The position numbers were made by a program, and so were the translations under genes. The notes beneath the pieces were generated by a model that saw only the letters and a list, made by a program, of their open reading frames with translations, was not told the DNA's origin and did not search any database. 64,000 nucleotides of DNA from Combretum micranthum (taxonomy: Eukaryota > Streptophyta > Magnoliopsida > Myrtales > Combretaceae): positions 744,001-808,000 of the forward strand of contig JAMXBD010000232.1 in NCBI GenBank assembly GCA_024138025.1, in the 5' to 3' direction. This document shows positions 48,346-60,945 of the stretch, in pieces; position 1 is the first letter of the stretch, and every line of letters begins with the position of its first letter.

Positions 48346-49997
48346 GCACATATTAATAACTATAATGATAGCTACAAATTGAGTTATAAAGGTAATAGGA
48401 AAAAAAAAGTTCCATATGAAAAATATCGACATTGATAAATGACAAAATTACGCACGCACATTTTAATGATTTTATTCTATCATGCTATCTGTTCTTGTAA
48501 TGCTTACTGTAGTATCTTGTTCACTTTGGGCACATTTATATCTCATTAAAAGGAGGTAATATTGGCTCCCATCTGACCATTACTCATAAATAGTGACTTG
48601 ATTAATCTAACTGCACTCGCGTAAAATAATTCGAACTAAATGTTACTGTTAGCCATCGCACCGACTTGGGGACTGGGGCCCATTCCCCACTCTAAATACG
48701 ACACAATTAAGGAAATTGGATTGTCGCTTTAATCATCATCTTGATTATTCAATTCAAGAATTCCAAACTTGAACTCCGATCGACTCAAGCCGTTAATGCT
48801 AGCGTTGCATGAATATGGATTTTAATAAGTTTGAGGTGGGATCCAGCTCAATAATGATTTTGATTAGACATAAAGTTTATCCGATGGGCTCCAATTCTCA
48901 CTCGAGCATACGATGACAGGAACAAGTGTAATTATATTTAATATGTATTTGTATTTTATTTATATTAATTTTGTTTGATATATTTAAAAATAAAAATATT
49001 TATTTTTTATTTATATTTATTTTTTGATAAAATTATTTATTTAAAAATAATAAAAATTAGATAATAAAACCAACAAAACCGGTAATGGCAAGATCTATTA
49101 TGTTGTCGTACAGTTCTAAGAGCGTGCAGAAAAGTAGGATGATGAAAACCTTATTATTTGCAATATAAGATGCTTCAGAATCTTCGCTTCTCAACCCTCA
49201 AATTCTTCACTATATTTTTAAAATATCTAGATGTCATTTAATTCGGATTAAGGGAATAATATTTTAATAAAAATTAAAAAAAATGAAAATAATCTTAAAA
49301 ATTAAAAGACAACACTGATCTTAAACTCGTCGCTTTTTGAACATATCTTAAATTCATCTCTTTTTCAGCTTGTTGTAGTTATTTTAAACTCTACTCCTGA
49401 AGTAAAGTGATGGATTTAACATGGAATAAGCTTTTCTCCAGTTCGTCGTCGTTATTTAAACACTACTTCTAAAAGAAAACGTCAGGAGATGAACTTTTCT
49501 CTACGAAAACCTTACTAAATGGAAAAAGATAATTGAAAAATAAAGTTATAAAATCCTAAGCATAAATAAATGAGCCTAGAACCACCTAAGGTGCCGTGTC
49601 GTACTGCAATTTATTTTCAACAATTAATTATGGATAAATTGGTAGAACAGCATGTGGCTATCATGCATCAATTCGCCAGTTTAGACCACAACCTTCTTGT
49701 CTTTGCAAGACTGGGGTATAACACATAACATAATGGTATCATTTCTTAACATACCCTCTACATGTTGGTATTACTTCTTACCCCACGCTCGACCTCCGAT
49801 AAGTCTTTACTAAAAATAAATAAACAAGTGTCATAGCCAGCCAATTTTCACTCCGTATATGAAGTGTAGATGTTGGATTTCGGTTACCAAACGGAACCGC
49901 CACCCATGGCACACTATTTTAATAACGCTGTCACTACCTACCAAACACAATAATGCTATTGAACTTGTAATAATACTACTCTATTAAGAAATTCAGT
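48346..49997. other. intergenic region between CBL and HSP90
   Basis: AT-rich and gene-free. The part at 48925-49085 shares TTTGATATATTTAAAAATAAA and TTGATAAAATTATTTATTTAAAAA words with MITE family A and may be a third or fourth copy. The convergent genes leave no promoter to place here. Confidence 0.4.
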
Positions 49998-50162
49998 TTG
50001 CACAACACGATAGGTCATAGGAGAACGAGCTCAAAACTTAGGTCCATCGGTACCATCCTAAAAAAACCATTCTTAACCCGGATAAGACAACAAAATAAAG
50101 CTAAAGGAGAAGAACAATATCTTAAAAAAAGCGTAACGATAAAAATAAGTCTTGCTTCACAT
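49998..50162 (-). other. 3' UTR of the HSP90 gene
   Basis: On the minus strand, T-rich sequence runs from the stop codon at 50163 for roughly 150-250 bp. No canonical AATAAA was identified. Confidence 0.4.
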
Positions 50163-53100
50163 TTAATCAACTTCCTCCATCTTGCTACCCTCAGCATCGG
50201 CATCAGCGTCCTCAAGTGGAGGCATGTCTGCATCTCCCTCAGCTGCGTCCTCGTCAATGCTCAAGCCAAGTTTCAGCATTCTGTGGATCCGGTTGCCAAA
50301 GGTGTTGGGATCGTCCAAACTGAATCCTGAAGTGAGAAGTGCGGTCTCAAAAAGCAGCAGAACCAAATCCTTGACAGACTTGTCATTCTTGTCAGCCTCT
50401 GCCCTCTTCCTCAGCTCATCCATGATGGGGTTCTCTGGGTTGATTTCCATGGTCTTTTTGCTTGACATGTAACCAGCCATGCTGTTGTCCCTCAATGCCT
50501 GCGCCTTCATGATTCTTTCCATGTTAGCGGTCCATCCATATTCTCCAGTCACCAAACAGCAGGGAATCAACCACACGGTCAGAAACCACCACTTTCTCAA
50601 CCTTGTCACCCAGAACATCTTTGATAACTTTGCACAGACCCTCGAATTTCTCCTTGAGAGCCTCCTTCTTTTGCTTCTCCTCTTCACTCTCATCAAGTTT
50701 CAAACCTTCCTTGGTGGCAGAAACAAGCTTCTTCCCCTCAAATTCCTTCAGTTGACCAACTGCATACTCATCAATAGCATCAACCATGAAGAGGACTTCA
50801 TAGCCCTTCCTCTTCAGCTTCTCAAGGAATGGAGAGTTCTCCACGGCCTTCTTGCTCTCACCAGTGATGTAGTAAATGTCATTCTGTCCCTCTTTCATTC
50901 TGGTGACATAGTCCTTGAGGCTGGTCAACTCATCGCCACTCTTGGTGGAGTGATATCGGAGCAACTCAGCCAGCTTTGTCCTGTTCTGTGAGTCCTCATG
51001 GATACCAAGCTTAAGGTTCTTGGAGAAGGCCTCATAGAATTTATTGTAGTCCTCCTTGTTCTCGGCAATCTCAAAGAAGAGCTCAACGCACTTCTTCACA
51101 AGATTCTTACGAATAACCTTGAGAATCTTATTTTGCTGGAGCATTTCTCTGGAGATGTTGAGCGGAAGATCCTCAGAGTCCACAATACCCTTAACAAAGC
51201 CTAGGAACTCAGGGATAAGCTCTTCACAGTTGTCCATGATAAAGACACGACGGACATAGAGCTTAATGTTGTTAGGCTTCTTCCTTGTGTCAAATAGATC
51301 AAAAGGTGCTCTCTTTGGGACAAACAGAATTGCCTTGAACTCAAGCTGACCCTCAACTGAGAAGTGCTTTACAGCCAAGTGCTCTTCCCAGTCATTGGTC
51401 AAACTCTTGTAGAAGGCAGCATACTCCTCCTTAGTGATCTCCTCAGGCTTCCTCATCCAAATGGGCTTCTGCTTGTTGACCAATGACCATTCATGGGAAA
51501 CCTCCTTAATCTTCTTCTTTTTCTTTTCATCCTTTTCTTTCTCTTCATCAACTTCCTCGACCTTTCCTTCCTCATCCTTCTTCTCCTCCTCGTCTTCATC
51601 ATCTGAAATTTCCTTCTCAATGGTCTTTTCTACCCAGAGAGAAATAGGATAGCTAATGAACTCAGAGTGCTTCTTGATGAGGTCCTTGAGACGACGTTCC
51701 TCAAGGTACTCTAGCTGGTCTTCTTTAAGGAAGAGAGTAATCTTGGTACCTCTACCCAAGATTTCACCAGATGTGTCCCTGGTCACTGTAAATGATCCAC
51801 CAGCTTGGGATTCCCAGATATACTGCTCGTCATCATTGTGCTTGGTGGTCACAATAACTTTCTCAGCCACAAGGTAAGCTGAGTAAAACCCAACACCAAA
51901 CTGTCCAATCATGCTAACATCCGCACCAGCAGCCAGAGCTTCCATGAATTCCTTGGTACCAGATCTTGCAATCGTGCCAAGGTTGTTCACCAAATCTGCA
52001 AACACAGAGACAGACATTTCAGTTACACAAAACATGAAAGGAAAAAAGCAAATTTTAATTTTATAAATGTCACTTAAAAACATCAACTCACCAGCTTTTG
52101 TCATCCCAATACCACTGTCAATAATAGATAAGGAGTTGTTCGCCTTGTCAGGAACGATGTGGATGAAGAGCTCTGGTTGAGCATCGAGCTTGCTCTTGTC
52201 AGTCAAACTCTCAAATCTAATCTTGTCAAGCGCCTGTACAACATGATAAAGAAATGCTCAGTTTCCTCAACAAAACAAAGATACAATAATGCTCACCCCA
52301 TTTACGTCCAACCATTAAAATCACAGGCTGATCAGGAAAAAACATAAGCAACCCAAACTTCATGAAATTATTATGCATCAGTTAACCTACAATTTCAACC
52401 AAGTTTGTTCAATATTCAATTCAAGAACATGAATCAAATTTCATAACATATCTGCTAGAACTCCTTTTCGTAATATATTATTTCAGCATTTAGTACACAA
52501 CTTTATAATTTTTGTTATGTTAACTTGCGTCAGGAAAATGCCATTTCCACTGCACTAATCTATTGCAAACTACAAAATTGTTTATTGAGTGCATGGTTAT
52601 TGCAAACAATATAAATTTTTGTTCCGTTAACTTGAGTCGGGGATACCCCTTAATTTTTTTGCATCTCAATTCATTTCATTTAATTACATACTGCCATAAA
52701 CAAAGACAAATACAAATAAAAAACTTAACCCCACGTTAAACATTCTTCATACATAAACTAACACAAACATGGAAGCAAAACTCTATCATTTTCTAGCAAT
52801 GAAAAGGACTCTTTCCAATTAATATCCTTTTCACGTCCCCGCCAATCTCATAAACCATAGCGTGATGATTTTCAATAATTTCTTACGATAAACAGTAGCT
52901 TGACCAATACAATCTCCAGTTACAGATTCGAAAATCACGAAAGATTCAACCTTTAAGCAGAACAAGAACTAAACGTACCAACTAACTACAACACCAAACC
53001 CTAAAACACAAAAACATACAACATATTCGATACACACACATATAGAGAGAGAGAGTAAAATTACGTCGGATGAGTTGCTGACGATTTCACGAAGGAAGAT

Positions 53101-53187
53101 CTCCTTGTTACTGTAGAAAGTGTTGATGATAAGACTCAGGAGCTGATTGATCTCGGCCTGGAAAGCAAATGTTTCTGTATCCGCCAT
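50163..53187 (-). CDS. HSP90: cytosolic HSP90, frame broken in last exon
   Basis: ATP-dependent cytosolic chaperone that matures kinases, receptors and immune sensors. Three exons on the minus strand: 53187-53065, 52233-52092 and 51995-50163, with GT-AG introns of 831 and 96 bp. The start [12 protein letters not shown] is family-typical. The N-terminal ATPase domain keeps DSGIGM (80-85) and GVGFYS (122-127). A charged D/E/K linker and the middle domain follow. The reading frame then fails at about 50562-50566: after VVDS (residue 566) two bases are missing. The frame reads 12 foreign residues and stops at 50524-50526, giving 578 residues. In the other frame the rest of the C-terminal domain is intact down to the MEEVD tail at 50163. 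With two bases restored the length would be 699, the normal size. As written, the main dimerisation region and the co-chaperone tail are lost. It is either a recent pseudogene or a sequence error in a G run. Confidence 0.93.
50562..50566 (-). other. 2-bp deletion site in HSP90
   Basis: On the plus strand the run is GGG, where the codons for Ser-Pro-Cys would need five G-equivalent bases. Upstream and downstream frames are each uninterrupted and differ by this step only. Confidence 0.85.
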
Positions 53188-53221
53188 TATTGATCTTATG
53201 GAAATTATTGATCTTATGGAA
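53186..53221. repeat. 18-bp perfect tandem duplication at the HSP90 start
   Basis: ATTATTGATCTTATGGAA occurs twice in a row (53186-53203 and 53204-53221). It lies directly against the start codon, in the 5' UTR of the minus-strand gene. Confidence 0.95.
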
Positions 53222-53305
53222 GGAGCTTTACAAGATCAAAAATGGAGATTTTTCGAAGAGCAGGTTCGGGAGGCGGAGAGGGCTTGAGAGAATGAAGCGC
53301 TAGGG

Positions 53306-53313
53306 TTTATATA
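53306..53313 (-). promoter_or_regulatory. TATA box of HSP90
   Basis: TATATAAA on the minus strand, about 120 bp upstream of the start codon, within GTATATAAACCC. This predicts a transcript start near 53280 and a 5' UTR of about 90 bp. Confidence 0.65.
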
Positions 53314-53331
53314 CAAAGTTTGTTCTAGGGT

Positions 53332-53344
53332 TTCTAGATCCTTC
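53332..53344. promoter_or_regulatory. heat-shock-element-like site
   Basis: TTCTAGATCCTTC has the TTCnnGAAnnTTC layout with one mismatch (GAT for GAA). It lies about 19 bp upstream of the TATA box, a usual distance for heat-shock factor sites. Confidence 0.45.
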
Positions 53345-55189
53345 TATGGTGGGTTTCCTTTGGGATATTTAATTTATGTACTTATTTTGGGGTTAATGTG
53401 AGAAAAAACAAAAAGGAAAACTAAAATGATGTGTGGCATGTGAATAAGAAGGGTTAGGGTTTCTTAGTTTGGTGCAAATTTGTCGAGTGATGATCAGTCT
53501 AATTTAATTTATACATGATTAGGTAGATTTTAGCGTGTGCAAATTTTAAAAATAGTGATTTGATGAAATTTAATACTTAGAAGAATTAAAAAAATATGAT
53601 AATAAAAAAGAATTATATATATTGTTTTGGTAATATTTAAAGCCAAAAAGTAATGTATTAAAAATTATACATTACATATATGTTACTTAAAATAGTCTTA
53701 AAAATATGTTAATAAAAACTGCATTTAGTCTAAAAAATAAGAAAAATTATGTCATAATAATTTATATTAAACTCATAATCTAAAAAAAATTATATTTAAA
53801 ATTTTACTATTTATTGTTATAATAATCACTGCTTAAGATTCGAATGGATTTTGAATATTGGATATATATATATATGTATGTATAACAAAGGAAAAAAAAA
53901 GGCTAATACTCTTGTAATCAAATGATATCCAAGTGAAATAAATCAGATTCAACTCCTTTTTCTTTTGTAATGTAAAAACAAAAAAACTGAAAGACACACG
54001 ATAATGAATCGAGTTATTGGAAATATTTAAATAATGGAATCCTCTATTTATTATTTTATTTTTAAAAAAATACATATCATAAAAGTTTAAAGAAATAATG
54101 TGAAAACATTACTTATAAAATGCATTATTGTAGCTGATGATGTCTATGTTTATGACATAAAGCTGTTTATTTAACTATCTTCTATTGATGGGTGAGGTTG
54201 GGACATAATACTTATATTATCAGTTGATCAATTTATTATATCAAACTCATTATACTCCTTAACTAATATAATCAATATATTTTTACTTAATTTTTTTGTG
54301 TATATTATCTAATTTTCTTTTGTTTGTATTATTACAAAATCAAATCCTAATATAATTAATGAAAAAGCATCATCAATAATTTGTCCAAATGGCACCACCA
54401 TTTATTGCAAATGCCCAAAGCTACTATAGATTAGTGAGAATTTTTGAATTTTTCTCTACTTCATTCATCTTTATTTTAGATATCATATATAGTAAAATAC
54501 ATGATATTTTCCCTACTTTCTCCTTATAAATTCATTTGCTAGAAAATAATTTTATGTGGTCTCTAATCATGCATAGAAAATCAAATTAATAAAATCTACA
54601 CACACATATACTTAATTATCAAATATACTACATGTGAAAACTTGAAATACCCTAAATATTAACCTGAGTTAGAAATATTGAGTACATAGTTTAAATGGAT
54701 CAAATAAGTAAACAATAGAAAATAAATAGACAATTTGATATAATTAAATTAGTAAATAGGTTAAACTAAAATTCGAGATTTAAAATATTCTTTTAAACCT
54801 TTCATATATCTCAATGACTTTTTTTTACGAATCAAACTTCTATTTTCTTTAAATTTGTCATTAAAACTCCTTTTTCCTCAATTTAAATTCTTAAATCTCA
54901 AAACAAATATTATAAATGTTTTGTAAACTCATACACCCTTTATATTTTAGTTAACTTTCATTTCTTAAATCTCGATATTTTTTAAAACAATTACTTGTTT
55001 AAAAATATCAGTTTTAAACACAAACTCAAATTAAATGTCAGATTTTTATAAGCTAAACTTATGAATTAAATTTTGTATCAAGTCATAAATTTTTAATATA
55101 TATATTCTCAAATTATTTTCTAACTAATTATGATTTTTAAAATAATTATTAGAAATGTTTTAATAATGCTATATCTCAAAAATATCTTC
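53345..55189. other. AT-rich gene-free region
   Basis: The first ~150 bp upstream of the HSP90 promoter are of mixed composition; the rest is very AT-rich with no frame recognised. A possible LTR start, TGTGAAAACTTGAAATACCC, is at 54633. Confidence 0.35.
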
Positions 55190-57320
55190 TAATTTATATA
55201 TATATACATATATATTCATCCTTTCTTTTTCTTTCTTTTTCTTCCACCTGCCTTCTTCCTCTTCTTTCCCTTTCTTTCTTTGTTTCTTTTTCTCTCTTTT
55301 CCTCCATCTCTCATTTAACAAAACCCACCCCAAATTTCAAATTAAACATGTCTACAGAACAAATCAAAGATAGGAAACAAGATAGAGAATGAAGATCATG
55401 CTAGAAATAACTTCAAGAACATAAGAGAAGTAGAAGTAGAAGAATGAAGGTGTTAGGTTTGTCTAAAAGATAAGTTTTGTTACTTTTTTTACTTTAGTTG
55501 TTATTTATGTATGTAAACGTTGTATTAGGACTAGATATATGTAAAACTTGTGATGATAGAGATAAATCAAAGATGTATGTTCATATTTATTAAAAAACTA
55601 AATATATGTATATTTGTGTGGTTTAAGTGTTTGATGGAATGATTTGTGGTTATATGATACATTTATGTATATAGAAGTATTTATAAGTTAAGTTTGAGCA
55701 TGAGTAACTAATAACAAGTTGTCGTTGTTGATGTATGTTGATTTAAGTAGTTAAAAATTAGTGTAAAAGACAAAAGAAAATGTAGCATGATCCCCCTGTT
55801 CATCATGGTCATATCACGGCTCGTGATATATGTGGAAGATAAAATTTAGGAAGATAACGGGCATGATAGAGGGCGTATCTCCTCTGATCAAAAGATAAAA
55901 CGTAATAACTACAATATTTTGCATGTAATGAACACCATAGCCTAGATCATGACCGTTATGAATGGTGTGATCTCCACTAATAAGATTTTTCAAAGGAAAA
56001 AGCCTAGATCACAATCGTGACAAGGGGCGCTATTTCCTTGTTACGGGCGTGGCAAGGCCATAACGGTGATCACAGCCAAGTGATGGGGATAACGATCCCC
56101 ATCACGGGCATGATCTTTGCCTTGGTGCTATTCATAAAAAGAAAAGAAAAACAAAAAGAAAGAATGAAGAAAGATAAAATGAAATAGATAAATGATGAAT
56201 TAAATGACATGTTAGTGTTGTATAATTAGGTATGAGTTAATGAATTAATAGGAATATTAATTATCTTGGGTTAATATAGTTCTTAAGTACAAAATGAACT
56301 TAATTAGTAAACCTAAGTTCAATTTGACTAATTGGACTTGAATGAACTAAATGAATTAAATTGATTAAGTTTGGTTATCTTAGCTAAGTAATTTGATTAA
56401 ATGATTAACTCTAATCAATTTAGCTAAGATTAAGTTAAAATGAGTTAATAATTAATAATTGGCTTAGAATAATGAGTTAGGATGAACTATAATAAACATA
56501 GGGAATATGTTGTTTCATATATATATTTGCTTAGGAAATAAATGTTTTTGAATATGTGTGATGTGATGAAGCTTTTATAATAAAAGACTATAAGCAAAGT
56601 GAAAAGAAACACTTTGACAGACAAAGAAAAATTGTTAGTGTTTTGGCAGGGCGATATTCACAGCCATAGCAGGGTTCCAAATTAGTGTCAGATCAAACAA
56701 GATTTTAAAATGGACATTCAATATAAAAGTTGATGTAAGTAAATAAATGATTAAGTTGCTTATATATTTTAATTTCTTAATAAAATAATTGCTTCTGAAC
56801 CTACTCTCTAGTCTATCTTTCAGATTGTGAATGTTATTTAAAGGTACGCAGTAACTTCTGTGTTATATGCTCGGATAGGCATACTAAAATGAATTAAAAC
56901 TGAAAGATGGCCTAGTTAATTGAGTGCTACTTGTGCTGTTAAATCCATTTCGGGGAGTAGCAACCTTATCCTGAGGGGACACGGTAGTTAGGCGCTGAGG
57001 TGTCATGATGCAATGACAAATACTATGATGTAATGGTGCGCCATGATGCAATGACGATTTATAAGTGACTCAGTAGGTAGCTGATAGGATAAAGGTATCA
57101 GTGTAACATCTATTTAGGCTTGGAATAAAGTAATATGTTTTAGTTCACATTTATGAGACCAGTTGAATTAACAGATGTTATAGACTGAGATGGGTAGAGT
57201 GTGTGTAACGACTATGAACCCTACATGAGTTTAGTTTCTCTTTCTCAGTTAGATATAGGAGATATAAGCATCCGGGCTGCTTAATCAACCCTTTAAGCAG
57301 CTACTATTACTCAAGACCCT
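55190..57320 (+). mobile_element. Tekay/Del-like LTR remnant (plus)
   Basis: A TATA-rich block at 55195-55215 is followed by a ~100-bp pyrimidine-rich leader. A segment of repeated CATGATC/ATCACGG words comes next (55793-56115). Then U5-like sequence, GGAGTAGCAACCTTATCC, GGTAGTTAGGCGCTGAGG and AAGTGACTCAGTAGGTAGC (56945-57090), matches the reverse complement of 39170-39260. It is the same LTR family as the 38.3-kb remnant, in opposite orientation. The true start may be at 54633; the end looks truncated. Confidence 0.6.
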
Positions 57321-58394
57321 AAATTCCTTTTCATCGTCTTTTCTTTTTCTATTGCTTCTAGAGTTAGTCATTGATAAATCATAAAACCAGGGGGACTATT
57401 TTCTAGAGCCACTGTCATAGTTTTGGAATTTCTAATTGAAAAATCTTTAGAAAAATGAACTATATTTTTTAATTTTATATGTTTTTGAATAAATGTCACC
57501 TTTTGTATTTAAAATTTACCAATTTTTATTATTAAACTATATAAAATTTAAAAATATCAACTTATAAATTTTTTGAGATCATTCCTAGTACCTAAATTAG
57601 ATACTTAATTTGAAATTGAGCAAATTTTATGCAATTAATTGTAAAAATGAAAAAAAAGGTATTAAATTGATAATTTTAAAATTTTTAATAATTGATTATA
57701 AAAATAAGCAAAGTTTAGAAATACAATATAATCTTACCCCATATTTTTCAAATTCAATCCCCACGATCTATTGGGTATTTTTGGTTCCACCATTGATATT
57801 GATCCATGTGGAGATCTCTAAAAGATTTAATAAAACTTAAAATATTTATTTTTATGCACTGCATATACTTCCTTTATTTCTTTCCTTTATTTTTTTGACA
57901 AATATATATATATATATTTATCATGTGCATTTTAATTTTCCTAATAGTCCCCTTTATATAATTGTATGCATACAATTAGCGGTTTGAAAACTGAATAGAA
58001 GTCTCATTTCGTTTTAGATACGAACTTTGGTCGGATTATACCTATGAGACAATAGTTGGACATGAACTAAAGTGGCACATTTTGAACAGGCACTAGCCTA
58101 TCCCACGTTAGGAAGAGAGACCAAGAATCCTATTCTTAACCCAAACATAAAAATCTAGAAATAAAAGAAGTAATCTTTGGACCGTTAATAAAATGGTCCT
58201 TGGTCAGCTATGATTAAAGAAAAGATTCGAATAATCAACTTTTCAACATATATCATCCTAAAATCATGATGATACCGAACATAAAATCGTGATTAACTAA
58301 TAAAACTGTAAATTTTGTAAAATTATGGACTTAAATTCATGATGCTACTAAAGGTCTTATCTTTAAATTATGATTTTAATTTGTATCCGCTTTA
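57321..58394. other. gene-free stretch
   Basis: No frame or repeat end is recognised. It includes a (TA)n tract near 57902-57918. No sequence matching the 62.65-kb LTR is seen, so the gypsy element's 3' LTR is not here. Confidence 0.4.
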
Positions 58395-58399
58395 ATAAA

Positions 58400-59170
58400 C
58401 AATCCATAGGGAATCTATCTTTAGTAAGAACATCCAACACATAATCTCCTACAACAAATTCCACATGTCTCTTCTTTTTGTCAGCAACTACTTTATACTT
58501 GCTCGCAGCCCTCTCTAATTTTTCATTGTGAATCTCTTGTAGATTGTGGACGAAGTCCTTTGCCTTACCATGACCTCTAGTTTTATCTAGTAAAGATAGC
58601 AAATCAAGTGGATCACAGGGAATGATAGAGTACGCTACCTGAAAAGGATTGAAACCTCTGTTGAGATTGATTGCATGGTGGTGTATGAACCCTATCTGAC
58701 TCAGCTTCTAGTCCCAACTCTTCACATGATCACCCATCAGCATATTACCCAAGGACTTGTTCACCACTTCAGTTTACCCATCAGTTTAAGGATGATAAGC
58801 ACTACTAAAGTTCAACTGGGTATTGAACATCTTCCATAAGCTACGCCAAAAATGGCTAAGGAATCTAGTTTCTCTATTAGAAACAATACTGGAAGGCAAT
58901 CCATGTAATCGGTACACCTCTCGAAAGTACAATTGTGCCACATGCACATAATTTGTAGTCTTCTTGTATGGAATGAAGCGAACCATTTTAGAAAATTTGT
59001 CAACAACTACAAAGATCGAGTCGTTACCTCATTGTGTCATTGGCAATCCGATCACAAAGTCCATGCTTACATCAACCCAAGGTTGTGAAGGAGTTGGAAG
59101 TGGCATGTATAACCCCACATCTGTAGCTGTCCCCTTAGACACTTGGCAAATTCTACAATGCTATACATAA
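58400..59170 (-). pseudogene. integrase core, degenerate
   Basis: The integrase would insert the element's DNA copy. The HHCC zinc-binding region (through about 59240) leads into the core. The first catalytic Asp region is near 59085-59060. [16 protein letters not shown] lies near 58995. The second catalytic Asp is replaced by Asn (codon 58876-58878). AYHP and the catalytic Glu (58768-58770) follow, with two stops at 58786 and 58774. A C-terminal piece reading HVEFVVGDYVLDVLTKDRFP ends where the element breaks off. No chromodomain remains. Confidence 0.85.
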
Positions 59171-59346
59171 CGCTTAACTTATTTGCGAATAGTTGGCCAA
59201 AAGTGAGATGTCTATATCAATTGTAAGGTCTTGTCTCTCCCCACATGCCCTTCACCATGCAATTCTTTAATGATTTGATCCCTTAAACTATAATCTAGGA
59301 TGTACAACTGATTGTCCCTAAGGAGAAAACCATCTTATAGCATATA

Positions 59347-59950
59347 TCATGTTCCCTCACGATCTTTGACTCTTGTAAGTATATTGGAAAAGAAAAGATC
59401 ATCCTCAAGCAACTTAAAGAAAGAGTTAAAACCCATTACCTCAATAGTCATTCTGTTCGACAGACTCCTATGCCAACTTAGTGAATCTGCAACTCTATTG
59501 GTGATTCCACTTTTGTGCTTCACTACAAAAGTGAAATGCTCTAGATGTGCCACCCATGATGCATGTTGGGATGATACCTTGTCCTGGTTGTGTAGGTACT
59601 TCAGAGCCTCCTGGTCAATATACATGATGAATTCTTTGTGAAACAAATAGTGATGCTAATGTTTTGCAGCTTGTAATATGACATAGAATTCAACATCATA
59701 TGTGCTATATCTTAACTTTGCCCATGTCAGCTTCTCACTAAAAAAAAAAAAAAAGCAATTGGCCTGCTATTCTAACTTAGAACTGCTCCAATTCCTACCT
59801 TCAAGGCATCAGCATGTAGCTCAGATGGTTGATGGAAATTAGGTAGCACTAGAATCGAGGTTGTCGTCATACGCGTCTTGATTTGCTCAAATGCCTATTC
59901 TGCCTCATCAGTCCACATAAACTTCCCACCCTTCATATAGTCAAAGATAG
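59347..59950 (-). pseudogene. RNase H, degenerate
   Basis: RNase H degrades the RNA strand during reverse transcription. The minus strand has an ELHADAL motif near 59820, then EFIMYIDQEALKYLHNQ, HASWVAHLEHFTFVVKHKSG and a RVADSLS motif. These are in the order seen in plant Ty3/gypsy RNase H. A 15-base A run near 59740 and several stops interrupt it. Confidence 0.85.
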
Positions 59951-60131
59951 GAGCCATAATACTACTGAAATATATAATGAACCTCATGTGGAATGATGCA
60001 AGACCATGGAAGCTTTTGACCTCAGTTAATGTAGTGGGTCTAAGCCACTATCTGACTGATTCTACTTTGGATTCATCAACCTGTAAACCCCTCAGCGGAA
60101 ATTACATAACCGAGATAGAGTAACTCTAAAG

Positions 60132-60720
60132 TCACGAAGACACACTTCCTTTTGGCAACAAAGAGCTCCTCTCTGCACATAACAGTAAAGCCTCCCTCAA
60201 GTGTTGGAGATGCTGCCCAAGATTAGCTTTGTATACCAGTATGTCATCAAAGTATACAACAATACACTTGCCAATGAAATGCCTCAGAACTTGGTTCATG
60301 ATCCACATAAATGTAATAGGTGTGTTAGACAATCCAGATGGTATAACTAGGCACTTGCATAAACCCTCTCTCATTTTGAAAGCAGTCTTTCGCTCATCAC
60401 CAACCCGAATATGAATCTGGTGGTAATCGCTTTTCTAGTCTAGCTTTGAGAATACCTTAGCACCACTTAGTTGATATAACAAGTTATCTAAATGAGGGAT
60501 AGGAAAGCGATACCTGACAATAATTTTGTTAATGGCTCGATTGTCTACGCACATGTGCCAGGAGACATCCTTCATGGGAGTTAGAAGGGTCGAAATTGCA
60601 CAAGGGCTTAAACTCTACCTAATAAAACCCTTCACAAGCAACTCTTCCACCTGCTTCCTCAATTCTTCATGCTCTATAGGGCTCATTCGATAACATGTCC
60701 ATTTGGAAGAGACACACCAG
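60132..60720 (-). pseudogene. reverse transcriptase, degenerate
   Basis: The catalytic YFDDILVY motif is intact at 60231-60254. KCLVIPSGLSNTPITFMWIM lies just upstream. N-terminal RT motifs toward 60720 are broken by several stops. RT copies the element's RNA into DNA. Confidence 0.9.
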
Positions 60721-60723
60721 GCT

Positions 60724-60945
60724 CTAAGTCAATCTGATGTTAAATGTCTTGCAATGGGGGAACCCATCAGGCAACTCTTCAGGAAATACATCCTGAAACT
60801 CCTCTATAACCATAGGTGCTAACTTGTGTATTGTTACCTCCTCCGTAACCTTCTTGCTCACTAAAGCAAATATCACTTCAGATTCCTGCATCTCCTCTTC
60901 AAATTTCACTAGAGTCAACATATAGGCACTCATACTTGCCTTCAT
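60724..60945 (-). pseudogene. protease-RT linker
   Basis: EEFQDVFPEELPDGFPHCKT is the conserved motif that leads into reverse transcriptase in plant Ty3/gypsy polyproteins. The frame is open for 74 codons here. Confidence 0.8.

Noticed and set aside
49625..49720. tRNA-like words (TTGGTAGAACAGCATG)
   Set aside because: No cloverleaf arms could be paired and no T-arm consensus is present at the right distance.
50182..51877. Several plus-strand frames across the HSP90 exons
   Set aside because: They are antisense shadows of the HSP90 coding sequence.
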